From Deferribacteres bacterium (GTDB lineage: Bacteria; Zhuqueibacterota; Zhuqueibacteria; Zhuqueibacterales; Geothermadaptataceae): 64,000 bases of DNA. Below the pieces are notes generated by a model, which was given only the letters and a program-made list of their open reading frames with translations, did no database searches and was not told where the DNA came from. The stretch covers positions 124,001-188,000 of the forward strand of contig JACKDE010000002.1 of assembly GCA_020633675.1 (NCBI GenBank). Direction: 5' to 3'. Shown here in pieces: positions 9,772 to 17,410 of the stretch. Position 1 is the stretch's first letter, and each line of letters starts with the position of its first letter. Position numbers and translations under genes: made by a program.

Positions 9772-10299
9772 ATGGCAAGAAAAAATACAATCGTCTATTC
9801 CCTGATAGGTGCTGTTAGTCTGGCGGTTTTTGCGTTTTTGGTCTGGCTGATTTACTTCCGGGAAACGACCGGTGGGCCGGCAACAGATGTGGCATTTTTG
9901 CCGGCAGTGAACGCAACGCTCAACAGCCTGAGCGCGATCTGCTTATGGCTTGGATTTCGAGCGATAAAAGCGAGGCGGCAGGATACCCACAAGCGCTTCA
10001 TGCTAAGCGCCCTGGCGTTCTCGGCGTTGTTCCTGATCTCTTACGTGACCTACCATCATTTTCATGGCGACACACCATTTCTTGGCACCGGCCTGATCCG
10101 TCCGGTCTATTTTTTCATTCTCATCACGCACATCGTTTTGTCCGCCGTCATGCTGCCGATGATTTTGGCGACGGTCTATTTTGCATTGACAAATAATTTT
10201 ATCCGCCATCCACGGATCGCCCGCTGGACTTTTCCAGTTTGGCTGTACGTATCGGTGACCGGCGTGCTGATTTTCTTTTTGTTGAAATTTTTTGGATGA
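9772..10299 (+). CDS. DUF420 family membrane protein
   Basis: The start at 9772 (MARKNT...) is preferred to an ATG twelve bases earlier because TGGAG lies at correct spacing before it. The 175-residue product has about five hydrophobic segments. Conserved DUF420 features are visible: N..LN..SA near residue 45, R......HK..M in the first loop, YH..HG (YHHFHGDT) and R..YF..L..H in the middle, and R...H..(I/L)ARWTFP..LYVSVTGV near the end. The histidines suggest a haem or metal site, and the family often sits near cytochrome oxidase assembly genes, but none are present here. A decayed copy of its last ~80 bases lies at 10725-10805. Confidence 0.85.
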   Translation: MARKNTIVYSLIGAVSLAVFAFLVWLIYFRETTGGPATDVAFLPAVNATLNSLSAICLWLGFRAIKARRQDTHKRFMLSALAFSALFLISYVTYHHFHGDTPFLGTGLIRPVYFFILITHIVLSAVMLPMILATVYFALTNNFIRHPRIARWTFPVWLYVSVTGVLIFFLLKFFG

Positions 10300-10403
10300 A
10301 GCTGTAAGAGTGTCAAAAAATGATGGCAAGGTCAGAATTGCAGATACCTTCTTGTTGGGCAACAAGAAAAAGATGCAGCACATAATCCCATTGCGAGGAA
10401 GTG

Positions 10404-10712
10404 ATGAAAAAAATTAGCATCCTTGCAAAAGCGACAATCTTGGTGACAATTGCCCTGTTTGTTTGCACAATTGATGATTTTCTATCGCTTCACGATATTT
10501 ACAAAGACTATGTGAGCAAGCAAGCACTGCAGTACCTGGGAGTTGAAATCTCAAAACCGTTGCCGGATTGGACGAATACGGAATTGGAGTGGTTTTCGAT
10601 TACGATAAGCTATACAGTGAGGTTTTCGCTTGTAATCGTTAGCCTGTGCCTGCTTTTGATGTTAAAAAGAACTATTGCAAAAATGCGCATGCAACAACCT
10701 GGCAGTCTGTAA
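10404..10712 (+). CDS. Small two-helix membrane protein, unknown
   Basis: A 102-residue protein starting MKKISIL, with GAGGAA before the start (a GTG three bases upstream is possible). It has one hydrophobic helix at residues 8-25 and another at about 72-92, separated by a soluble segment of about 45 residues. No family is recognised. It is bracketed by the intact DUF420 gene and a relic of the DUF420 3' end, so it may have arrived with a duplication or insertion event. Confidence 0.6.
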   Translation: MKKISILAKATILVTIALFVCTIDDFLSLHDIYKDYVSKQALQYLGVEISKPLPDWTNTELEWFSITISYTVRFSLVIVSLCLLLMLKRTIAKMRMQQPGSL

Positions 10713-10724
10713 TGCTACCGTCGG

Positions 10725-10805
10725 GCTACTGGACTTTTTGAATCCGGCGTGGCTTATCGGTTGCCGGGATGCTGATTTTTTGCTGAAACCATTTAGGTGA
10801 AGCTG
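10725..10805 (+). pseudogene. Relic of a DUF420 gene 3' end
   Basis: These 81 bases align with the last bases of the intact DUF420 gene and its 3' flank (about 10223-10304). Shared words include CTGGACTTTT, TATCGGT, GCTGATTTT, and the ending TTTGGATGAAGCTG versus TTTAGGTGAAGCTG. The reading frame is broken by small deletions. This is seen directly in the sequence; the inference is an old tandem duplication whose second copy has decayed except for its 3' tip. Confidence 0.65.
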
Positions 10806-10842
10806 GACTATTCCCTCAGCATTTTATTTTGTGGCTGCCGCT

Positions 10843-11973
10843 CTATTCCGGAAATCGTGATGCGTCGATACCGGGAATGATCTTGAGCGCATTTTTGTAG
10901 TAGAGTTTTTTCAACACATTATCCGACAGGGCCAATCCATACATCTTCCAAAACGCGTGCCGCTTGCGGTAGTAATCAAAATATTCATCGGCCGTTTCGA
11001 GCACGCGAAAATAGACATAATATTCTTCCGGCGCCCAAATGTCTTTGCCAAATAAGATCCGATCCTGGTATTTTGTAAACCACTTATTGGCAAAGCGCGG
11101 CTGTCGACCCGGTTCGTAGATGATGGCGCCGATCTCGGTATACATGTTTGGAATGTCATCCAGTATTTTGCCGAGACGCGCCAGATCATTGGCCATCCAG
11201 GCCATGTGCGCACTGATAAAAATGGTTTCGGGGTGTTTTCGCATGATGTTGAAATGTTCTTCCATCACTTGCTCCCAACTTAAACTGGCGCGCCGGGGAT
11301 AGCGGTAGCGCTCCGGCCGCTGTTTGAGCTCCAGCCATCGCTCGTTGTACTTGTCGTGTGGCAACCAAAATTGCGCCGGATCGGCCGAATGGATGAGCAC
11401 TGGCACGCCGAGCTCCCCGCACTTCGCCCAAATCGGATCGAGCCTTGGATCATCGACCGGCACGCGCTTTCCTGAAGTGTCGAGCACATCCAAACCGAGC
11501 TGTTTGTAAATTTTCAGGCCTTGTGCTCCTGCCTTGATATCGCGCTCCAGTTCTGCAACAGCCTTTTCAGTCCAGCCAACTTCGCCAAAGCCATTAAATT
11601 CAACATTGGTAAAAATGATAAATCTTCCCGGCGCATTTTTATTTGCATTGTCGAGTGCTGCTGTCAGAAATGCAGAGTCCTGGTGCCCGAAACTGGTGCT
11701 GCCATCAGCATGTTGTATCTGACGAAAGCCTCTGCCGCTCAAGTTGACCATCACCGCCATGTTGAGCTTGTTCATATCTGCAACCACCTGCTGCAAATCC
11801 TGCGTTGGCATGTTGAATTGATGGTTGTGGACATCGATAAATGGAAATTTAGCGCGCGTGACAAGGTGTTCCGGAACAACGAGAGATGATTTGGGCTCAT
11901 ACTCTTCGAAGGACATGGTTTGTGCAGCCAGACAGATCGGAAACAAACACAGCAGAAGAAAAAGTGTTCTCAT
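10843..11973 (-). CDS. Exported amidohydrolase (amidohydro_2 type TIM barrel)
   Basis: The start at 11973 (MRTLFLL...) opens a 376-residue protein with a signal peptide ending CLAAQ. Metal-binding features of the amidohydrolase superfamily are present: H49-N-H51 in DVHNHQF, a histidine in VLIHSADP, another in FISAHMAW, and an aspartate in FGKDIWAP near the end. This fits the Amidohydro_2 branch, whose members are metal-dependent hydrolases or decarboxylases. The conserved KQLGLDV region precedes the metal histidine strand. Substrate is not indicated, and neighbours give no pathway. Export to the periplasm is inferred from the signal peptide. Confidence 0.88.
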   Translation of the reverse strand: MRTLFLLLCLFPICLAAQTMSFEEYEPKSSLVVPEHLVTRAKFPFIDVHNHQFNMPTQDLQQVVADMNKLNMAVMVNLSGRGFRQIQHADGSTSFGHQDSAFLTAALDNANKNAPGRFIIFTNVEFNGFGEVGWTEKAVAELERDIKAGAQGLKIYKQLGLDVLDTSGKRVPVDDPRLDPIWAKCGELGVPVLIHSADPAQFWLPHDKYNERWLELKQRPERYRYPRRASLSWEQVMEEHFNIMRKHPETIFISAHMAWMANDLARLGKILDDIPNMYTEIGAIIYEPGRQPRFANKWFTKYQDRILFGKDIWAPEEYYVYFRVLETADEYFDYYRKRHAFWKMYGLALSDNVLKKLYYKNALKIIPGIDASRFPE

Positions 11974-12228
11974 GGCAACCTTTTTGTTTTTTGGGGAAAA
12001 ATGAAAAGGTGTATTTTTGTGTGCGATTTCTGCAAATGCAAACAAGTGCGATTGATATGAAACTGAAAGAAAATGCAGGCAAAGGTTTAAAATTTTTTGA
12101 CATGAATTTGAGATGGGAAAATGAACGCTTGGGAATTGGTGTTCCGCAGAAGGATGTGAGCACGACCCGAGCAGGGTTCAACTCCGCCGAAGTCGACTTT
12201 CTAATCCGGACCGTGCTCAGGACCAATC

Positions 12229-12780
12229 TTACTCGCTATCTTTTCGACCAGACGTGATGCCGCTGAAGATAACGATGATCCCTGCCGCAATCAGCAAAAT
12301 GGCCCAGCCGAAGCCACCGAGGCGAAATCCGCTCAGCCCGATGATCAATTCGAAAAACACTGCGCCAATCAAAAAAAGCACAAGTCCGATTGAAAGCAGA
12401 TTCCGGCCGGTTTTTACAATATGTGGTTGTTTTTTGAGAGAGCCAAAAATGATTTGTCCCAGTCCCACAGAAGTCGGCGCAACCAAGGCCCATGCGTACG
12501 CCCAACTCTCGAAATGATTGGCTGCATTTTGATAAAAGAGCAGCAACCCCGTCGCGGTGACCACGCTGCCGAATGCCGCCAGTCCTTCGCCTGCCGAACC
12601 ACTTGAGCCCAGCGCAGCCAGGAAAAGCAAAACTCCGGGAATGATGATGAAAAGCGGCCAGCCATAATAGCCGAGGTCAAAATCAATCAACTGGGCGATT
12701 AGCAGGAAAAATCCCAGCGCGATCAATGCGGCGCCCAGCGGCAGGCTGCTCTTTTGTTGGGTCGGGATACTCGTGGTCAT
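12229..12780 (-). CDS. Multi-pass membrane protein, unknown
   Basis: A 183-residue protein with GAGAGG upstream of its start. Five or six hydrophobic segments are arranged as short helical hairpins (LPLGAALIALGFFLLIAQ, WPLFIIIPGVLLFLAAL and others), repeated twice with similar spacing. The pattern resembles LiaF/DUF5668-type transmembrane regions that sense or modulate membrane stress, but no conserved catalytic residue is visible. It has a short charged C-terminus (SGRKDSE). It lies about 110 bases downstream of another small membrane gene on the same strand and may be co-transcribed with it. Confidence 0.75.
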   Translation of the reverse strand: MTTSIPTQQKSSLPLGAALIALGFFLLIAQLIDFDLGYYGWPLFIIIPGVLLFLAALGSSGSAGEGLAAFGSVVTATGLLLFYQNAANHFESWAYAWALVAPTSVGLGQIIFGSLKKQPHIVKTGRNLLSIGLVLFLIGAVFFELIIGLSGFRLGGFGWAILLIAAGIIVIFSGITSGRKDSE

Positions 12781-12892
12781 GGCAACACCTCTCTTGTATC
12801 ATAAATGCGTTTTGTTTGTTCACGCCTACGGCAATTTGCTCTGAAAAGTGTCAAAATTATTTCGCGAACGCCATCCATTTCAGGAGCCATGA

Positions 12893-13300
12893 TTATAAAT
12901 AAAACGACACGGCCACGCCCGCTAAAAGGCTGCAAATAACGCCGGTGAGTGCCAGACGCATCTGATAGGATTGCAGTTTTCCCACCGTCGCGATCAGCAG
13001 CAAGCTTTGCGGCACGACTGATACAATACCCACAAAAAGGCCGAACACACTGCCACTCCACAAGCCGATTTCGCCTGCCTGATCGCTGTATTGAAACAGC
13101 AAAAAAGCGAAAATCAGTGCAAAAATCGCACGGCCAATGACCGGAAATGTCAGGGCGATGTTTTTATCGGCGGGCGGGCCAGCCCAATCTCTGAGTTGCT
13201 GTTCTGTTTGGCGCATAATCAGTGGCGCAAGCAGCCGCATGCAGACTTCCATTACTAAAAAAACGATCAATGCTGCAATCAGAAAATCGAGAGTGGTCAT
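12893..13300 (-). CDS. Small membrane protein, unknown
   Basis: A 135-residue protein with AAAGGT upstream of its start. It has an N-terminal helix (residues 6-24), a charged segment (RQTEQQLRDWAGPP), and three further helices. No family is recognised. It is the upstream member of a possible two-gene unit with the gene ending at 12229. Confidence 0.65.
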   Translation of the reverse strand: MTTLDFLIAALIVFLVMEVCMRLLAPLIMRQTEQQLRDWAGPPADKNIALTFPVIGRAIFALIFAFLLFQYSDQAGEIGLWSGSVFGLFVGIVSVVPQSLLLIATVGKLQSYQMRLALTGVICSLLAGVAVSFYL

Positions 13301-13609
13301 AGCAATATTACCTTTGATTCAAAATTCAGTCAAATGGATGAGTGCAAAAAAATTCGAAGCTTGGCAAGAATTTAAAAATCTCTCCCGTAGCTGCAAGGTT
13401 TTTGAGCTAAGCTGCTACGGCAATCCGTTGGTTCTATGTTGTTTCATGTGGGTGCACACTCATCATTGCAACACAGAATCGATGATTGATCAAATTTGAC
13501 AATTCTCAATTGCTCTTTCTTCTCTGCGTATTTACGCTGGGCGTAGCTCGGCGGTGCATCGGTGAGCGGTCTTGCAGATTTGGGTCTTATCGGGTAGTCG
13601 AAGCCACGC

Positions 13610-13633
13610 CTTCTTTTTTGCCGCAAAAAGAAG
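13610..13633. terminator. Short A/T-rich hairpin
   Basis: CTTCTTTTTT, then GCCG, then CAAAAAGAAG forms a hairpin with one bulged base. It resembles the recurrent TTCTTTTTTGCCGCAAAAAG words seen between genes in many FCB and proteobacterial genomes. Because both flanking genes point away from it, a role as a terminator of a neighbouring gene is unlikely; a remnant of a repeat is equally possible. Confidence 0.4.
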
Positions 13634-13654
13634 CAAAAAACGCTTCGGCTGCAG

Positions 13655-13764
13655 AAATTTGGCTACACTTTCAGTTTCGCTTCCGGCCGCATTTTAACTC
13701 GCTACGCTCAAACAGAAAATGCGTCTCTTCGGAAGCGAAACTGAAAATGCTTCACGCCAAATTT
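13655..13764. repeat. 110-base imperfect palindrome (MITE/REP-like)
   Basis: Nested inverted arms are visible: AAATTTGGC at 13655 pairs with GCCAAATTT ending at 13764; TTCAGTTTCGCTTCCG at 13670-13685 pairs perfectly with 13730-13745; CGCATTTT near 13689 pairs with AAAATGCG at 13716-13723, leaving a loop of about 20 bases. The whole unit could fold into one long stem in RNA or DNA. This size and symmetry fit a non-autonomous mobile element or a REP-type repeat. Confidence 0.7.
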
Positions 13765-13944
13765 CCAAGGCCGACAAGAGAAGAGTTTTCAATTGAAGGT
13801 GAAAATTTACCTACACAAATCGACATGGAGCCAATCCGCTTTTGGCAAAAAAAATCAAACAAAGCAATATTATACAAGACTTGAAATTGTTTAATGGTTA
13901 TCTTGGCAGCAAATCGGATTCTGATCTCAAACCGGGAGGCGACT

Positions 13945-15339
13945 ATGCTTTTTAAATATGTTAAAATGATGCTCGCGGCGATGGCTGTAATCTCATTTAT
14001 GGTCGATCATGCTGCTTTTGCGCAAAGTTGGCCAGCGTGGCGCGGGGCGGAATGCGATGGCCATGTGCGCGATTTCACCGTGCCGGAAGTGTGGCCGGAT
14101 AGCCTGCAAAAAATCTGGCGCGTCGAAGTTGGTGCGGGGCTGTCGTCGCCAGTATTGCAAGGCGACCGTTTGTATGTGCTGACCCGCGATGGCGACAATG
14201 AAGTGGTTTCTGCCTACAGCACACAGGATGGCAGGCGCATCTGGCAGCAAAGCTATGCGGCATCGTTTGTGCCGAATCCGCAAGCGATTGTGCCGCGCTT
14301 TTTTCCGGTTTCCAGTGGCAAAGGCCCGTTCGCCACACCACTGCTGGCTGGCGACAAGCTCTACACTTTGGGCGTGGATCGCATGCTGTCCTGTTTTGAA
14401 GCAGAAAGCGGCAAGGTGTTGTGGCAACAGCATCTGCTCAAACAGCAACTGCCGGACAAGCTTGTTTATGAGTGCGCCCCCTGCGGTTGCAGGGAAGATG
14501 GCAAAGAGTTTGATCAGCCCGGTGCGTGCAGCGCCTGCGGCATGACCCTCGGCCCCAAAGGCATCGAAACGACCGCGACGCAAGGGCGGGGGAATTATTA
14601 TGGGGCGGCGGCCTCGCCGATTGCGGATGGACAATCCGGCTTCGTCAACATCGGTAACCCGGCTGGCAGCGATGTGCTCGCGTTCGACTTAGCGACCGGT
14701 GCCGAGAAATGGCGCTGGCGTGGTCCGGCACCGTCATCGTCGTCGCCTGTGATTGCGGAGCTGCATGGCGTGCGGCAGCTTGTGGTGTTGACCCGCACCA
14801 ATCTGGTTGGCCTGGCGCTTGATGATGGCCGCGAGCTGTGGCATTTCGATATTTCTTCAAACGCTCAGATCGTCACCCCGATTGTGTTTGAAAGCACCAT
14901 TCTTTTTTCAGCCTATCGCAGCCCGACTACCTCGGTGAAAATCAGCAAAACGCCGAATGGTTGGAGCGCAGTGCAGGCATGGAGCACCAACGATGTGACG
15001 CTCTACACCAGCACGCCGGTGCTGATCAGCGATCATGTCTTCGGGCTGTCGTATGCCAATCGCGGTCAACTTTTTGCGATGGATGCCCGCACCGGTGAGC
15101 AGTTATGGGCTGGCAGCGGGCGTTTTGCACAAGGTGCTGCGATTTTGAGCTCGGGCAACGTGTTGCTTGCTCTCACCAACGAGGCGAAATTGGTGGTGTT
15201 TGCGCGCGATACAGATCGCTACCGGCAACTGGCGCAGTACACCGTGGCCGAACAACCAACCTGGGCGCACCCGATTTTGTGGGACAACAATATTGTCGTG
15301 AAAGACGAAGCCACGCTGACGTTGTGGCGACTTGAGTGA
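13945..15339 (+). CDS. Exported PQQ-type beta-propeller protein with cysteine-rich insertion
   Basis: The start at 13945 (MLFKYVKMM...) has GGGAGG at good spacing; the 464-residue product has a signal peptide ending AAFAQ. The mature part begins W-P-A-W-R-G, typical of outer-membrane-assembly-like (BamB/PQQ-like) propellers, and has blades marked by A-x-x-x-x-x-G-x-x-x-W (DGRRIWQQ, SGKVLWQQ, TGAEKWRW, DGRELWHF, TGEQLWAG). Between blades there is an insertion with C177, C180, C182, C195 and C198, of the form YECAPCGC...GACSACGMTL, resembling the heavy-metal-binding HMBD motif. True PQQ-enzyme catalytic residues are not evident. Function could be periplasmic binding or redox-related; unknown. 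Confidence 0.85.
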   Translation: MLFKYVKMMLAAMAVISFMVDHAAFAQSWPAWRGAECDGHVRDFTVPEVWPDSLQKIWRVEVGAGLSSPVLQGDRLYVLTRDGDNEVVSAYSTQDGRRIWQQSYAASFVPNPQAIVPRFFPVSSGKGPFATPLLAGDKLYTLGVDRMLSCFEAESGKVLWQQHLLKQQLPDKLVYECAPCGCREDGKEFDQPGACSACGMTLGPKGIETTATQGRGNYYGAAASPIADGQSGFVNIGNPAGSDVLAFDLATGAEKWRWRGPAPSSSSPVIAELHGVRQLVVLTRTNLVGLALDDGRELWHFDISSNAQIVTPIVFESTILFSAYRSPTTSVKISKTPNGWSAVQAWSTNDVTLYTSTPVLISDHVFGLSYANRGQLFAMDARTGEQLWAGSGRFAQGAAILSSGNVLLALTNEAKLVVFARDTDRYRQLAQYTVAEQPTWAHPILWDNNIVVKDEATLTLWRLE

Positions 15340-15347
15340 TTCAGAGA

Positions 15348-16775
15348 TCATTCCGGGTCGGCAAAATCCGCCGCACTGACCGTGCGCAGTTCCTGGGCGT
15401 GTTTTTCCATCAGCTCGGCATGCTTATCCAGCGCACGCCGGATGATGCCACGATTGAGCGATTTTAGCAAAATCTCCAGCGAAGCATATTCGAGCGGATC
15501 GAGCACCCAATCGTATTTGTTGGCTAAATCTTTAAACATGGCAAATGGCTTCTCGCCCGCCTGAATGATCGGCACAAAGGGTGTCATGTAATCAGGCACA
15601 GTGGCTTGCAATTCCAGCGGACTCGATTTTGGCTGGCTGATGTCCGCGATGATAAACAGACACATACCTGCCAGTACTTTGATGGTCTCGGTGATGTCGC
15701 GGGAAGCGGCTTTTTCGAAATCAAACACGATCGGTACGTAATTTTTGTCGCGCAAGGCTGCTTTCAGCGCATCGATGGTTTGCTTGCGCTCCGGCGTAAA
15801 GCGCCCGAGAATCAGCACCGCTTTAGAAGTGATGGTTTCCAGCAAATTGCGGATTTTCTGATTGTTGGAAATCAGGTGGATGAATTGGGCGATTTCGATA
15901 TCGTCCACGGTCAGGGCCGGTTCATTTTCAGCAGAAATGAGCAGATTTGTTTGTTTGGTTTTTTTGCTCAATTGCACATTCCAGGCTGCTACGCCGTAAA
16001 TTTGGCTTTCGGAAAGATCGGCATCGTCGAGCCGGGCGCCGGTCATATCAGCATGACACAGATTTGCTTTTTGCAGTACGGCGCCGCGCAAGTCGCAGTT
16101 GCGCAGATCGGCATTTTCCAGATTGGCGCCGATGAAACTGCTTTTAAACAGTCGGGCGTCTCTGAAATTGCTCCCAGGGAGCCAGGCGCCGTCGAGATTG
16201 GCTTTTTCAATCAGTGCTTCGCTCAAGTCAACCTCTGCAAAGCTCGCCTCGCGCAGGCTGGCCAGCGACAGATTGGCGCCGCGCAAGCTGCTGCCGCCAA
16301 AAGTCGCTTTGTCAAAATTGGCCTTGCGCATATAAGCTTGATCGAATACCGCATCTTTGGCCAGCGCACCGGCAAAGTTTGCCCCATCGAAATTACTCTC
16401 TCCAAATAGCCCGAACAAAATCATCGCTTGCTTGAAATTTGCGCCTTGAAGGTCGCACTCGCCCATCGAAACTTCGATCAACGTCGATTTGGAAAAATCA
16501 GCTCCAGCCAGCTTCGAAAAGCTGAGGTCGGCTTTGTCGAGCTTGGCTTTCACAAATTTGCACTCGCGCAAATCGCAATCGGTCAAATCGGCATCCGACA
16601 AATCGTAGCCGGAAAAATCAAAGCCCCGTAAATCGCTGTCAAACAGGTAGGGCGTGACTTCCGGCTCAGCCTGCCGCCATTTGTTCCATTTTTGTTTGCC
16701 TTGCTTTAGCCGCTCGCGGTGCGCGTTACGCAACTGGATGGCATTCTCGGGCGATTTTTGCTTTTTGGTGCTCAT
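15348..16775 (-). CDS. Pentapeptide-repeat protein with C-terminal TIR-like domain
   Basis: A 475-residue cytoplasmic protein without signal peptide. The N-terminus (residues 1-38) is basic and charged. Residues about 48-262 form a continuous run of A(D/N)(L/F)xx pentapeptides (for example GANFDKATF, KANLDGAWL), predicted to form a right-handed quadrilateral beta-helix. Residues about 318-435 form an alpha/beta domain: a first strand AVLILGRF, a second VPIVFDFE, a third LFIIADIS, then S-x-P-L-E388-L, and a strand PFVPIIQ. This order resembles TIR folds, with E388 in the position of the TIR xxEL glutamate; the homology is inferred from pattern only. The gene is divergent from the WD40-GTPase-TIR gene. 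A role in defence or stress signalling is inference. Confidence 0.88.
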   Translation of the reverse strand: MSTKKQKSPENAIQLRNAHRERLKQGKQKWNKWRQAEPEVTPYLFDSDLRGFDFSGYDLSDADLTDCDLRECKFVKAKLDKADLSFSKLAGADFSKSTLIEVSMGECDLQGANFKQAMILFGLFGESNFDGANFAGALAKDAVFDQAYMRKANFDKATFGGSSLRGANLSLASLREASFAEVDLSEALIEKANLDGAWLPGSNFRDARLFKSSFIGANLENADLRNCDLRGAVLQKANLCHADMTGARLDDADLSESQIYGVAAWNVQLSKKTKQTNLLISAENEPALTVDDIEIAQFIHLISNNQKIRNLLETITSKAVLILGRFTPERKQTIDALKAALRDKNYVPIVFDFEKAASRDITETIKVLAGMCLFIIADISQPKSSPLELQATVPDYMTPFVPIIQAGEKPFAMFKDLANKYDWVLDPLEYASLEILLKSLNRGIIRRALDKHAELMEKHAQELRTVSAADFADPE

Positions 16776-16853
16776 TTATATTTGTCCTGTCATTTTTTTA
16801 GAAAAGTAGGCGGCTATCCCCAAATATGCTATCTTGAAGGGGCGTACCTGTAT

Positions 16854-16928
16854 GTAGGGGCATGGCGCGCCATGCCCCTACCACATATTGTACTATTATT
16901 CCAAAATTCTATGTTTTGGGACAGCCCC
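16854..16928 (-). repeat. Dispersed palindromic repeat, copy A
   Basis: A perfect 28-base palindrome (half site GTAGGGGCATGGCG) at 16854-16881 followed by about 30 less conserved bases and TTTTGGGACAGCCCC. Read on the minus strand, it has the same order as the copies at 30045 and 40692: GGGRCTGTCCC, spacer, GTGGTAGGGG palindrome. Confidence 0.85.
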
Positions 16929-17001
16929 TGCGCACATACCGCCGCATGCGATGCGGCTTTTCAACTCATTTATACCTGCTCTTCTCAAATGTCACGCTGG
17001 A

Positions 17002-17140
17002 GAGACTGTCGAAAAAGTGTTAGGCTGTGTCATTCCGAAGGAATCTTCCCGAAATTCAAGTATGAGCTACGCTCAAAATCCGGCAGTGCGGTCAGGGTGG
17101 ATGCCTACGGCATGACAGTTTTGGATTTTTCGACAGTCTC
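17002..17140. mobile_element. MITE-like element with 15-base terminal inverted repeats
   Basis: GAGACTGTCGAAAAA at 17002-17016 is the exact reverse complement of the last 15 bases, 17126-17140. The 109 internal bases contain GTCATTCCGAAGGAATCTTCCCG and no coding capacity. The structure fits a miniature inverted-repeat element; there is no transposase in the window, and the target-site duplication is not clear. Confidence 0.7.
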
Positions 17141-17410
17141 GGAAGCCTCTTTTTTGCAAATCGGCCGGGCGACAAATTCTCACCAAAAATGCCGAATAGA
17201 GGCCTCCTGCATGACAATTTGAACCAAATTAAAACAAAAAGTGCATTTGCACCAAAGCATTCGTGACAAGACTTGCATAAAACAACTTCTGTGCGTATTT
17301 TGCAGCGTCTTTTCGAAAAATGTGCAAGAAAATGGACGGGATTTGCAGGATTGACCGGATTTGTCTTCATCCCGTCAATCCGGTTCATCCGGTCAAAATC
17401 TTAAAACACC

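Larger units (their letters stand above)
13301..13944. other. Long intergenic region with hairpins, no supported gene
   Basis: About 640 bases between divergent genes. It holds a short hairpin at 13610-13633 and a 110-base imperfect palindrome at 13655-13764 (listed separately). A plus-strand frame at 13486-13884 runs through both palindromes and has no protein-like features, so it is not called. Promoters for the genes starting at 13300 (minus) and 13945 (plus) should lie at the two ends. Confidence 0.5.
16776..17410. other. Divergent intergenic region packed with repeats
   Basis: About 635 bases between the two TIR-type genes. From left to right it holds a palindromic dispersed repeat (16854-16928), a 139-base element with 15-base terminal inverted repeats (17002-17140), an A+T-rich stretch (17210-17320) that could carry promoters, and a GGATTGACCGGATT / AATCCGGTTCATCCGG inverted pair at about 17342-17396, a type of repeat found between genes in several lineages. 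The plus-strand frame at 16719-17222 crosses these repeats and is not a gene. Confidence 0.6.

Noticed and set aside
12158..12218. Weak inverted repeat GAGCACG...CGTGCTC downstream of the membrane gene ending at 12229
   Set aside because: The arms pair over only seven to eight bases with a long loop and no T-run, so it is not called a terminator.
13486..13884. Plus-strand frame of 132 codons in a gene-free region
   Set aside because: It runs through a long palindrome and a hairpin, has no ribosome-binding site and no protein-like pattern.
16719..17222. Plus-strand frame of 167 codons between the TIR genes
   Set aside because: It overlaps the start of the pentapeptide gene and crosses two repeats; its product shows no domain-like pattern.
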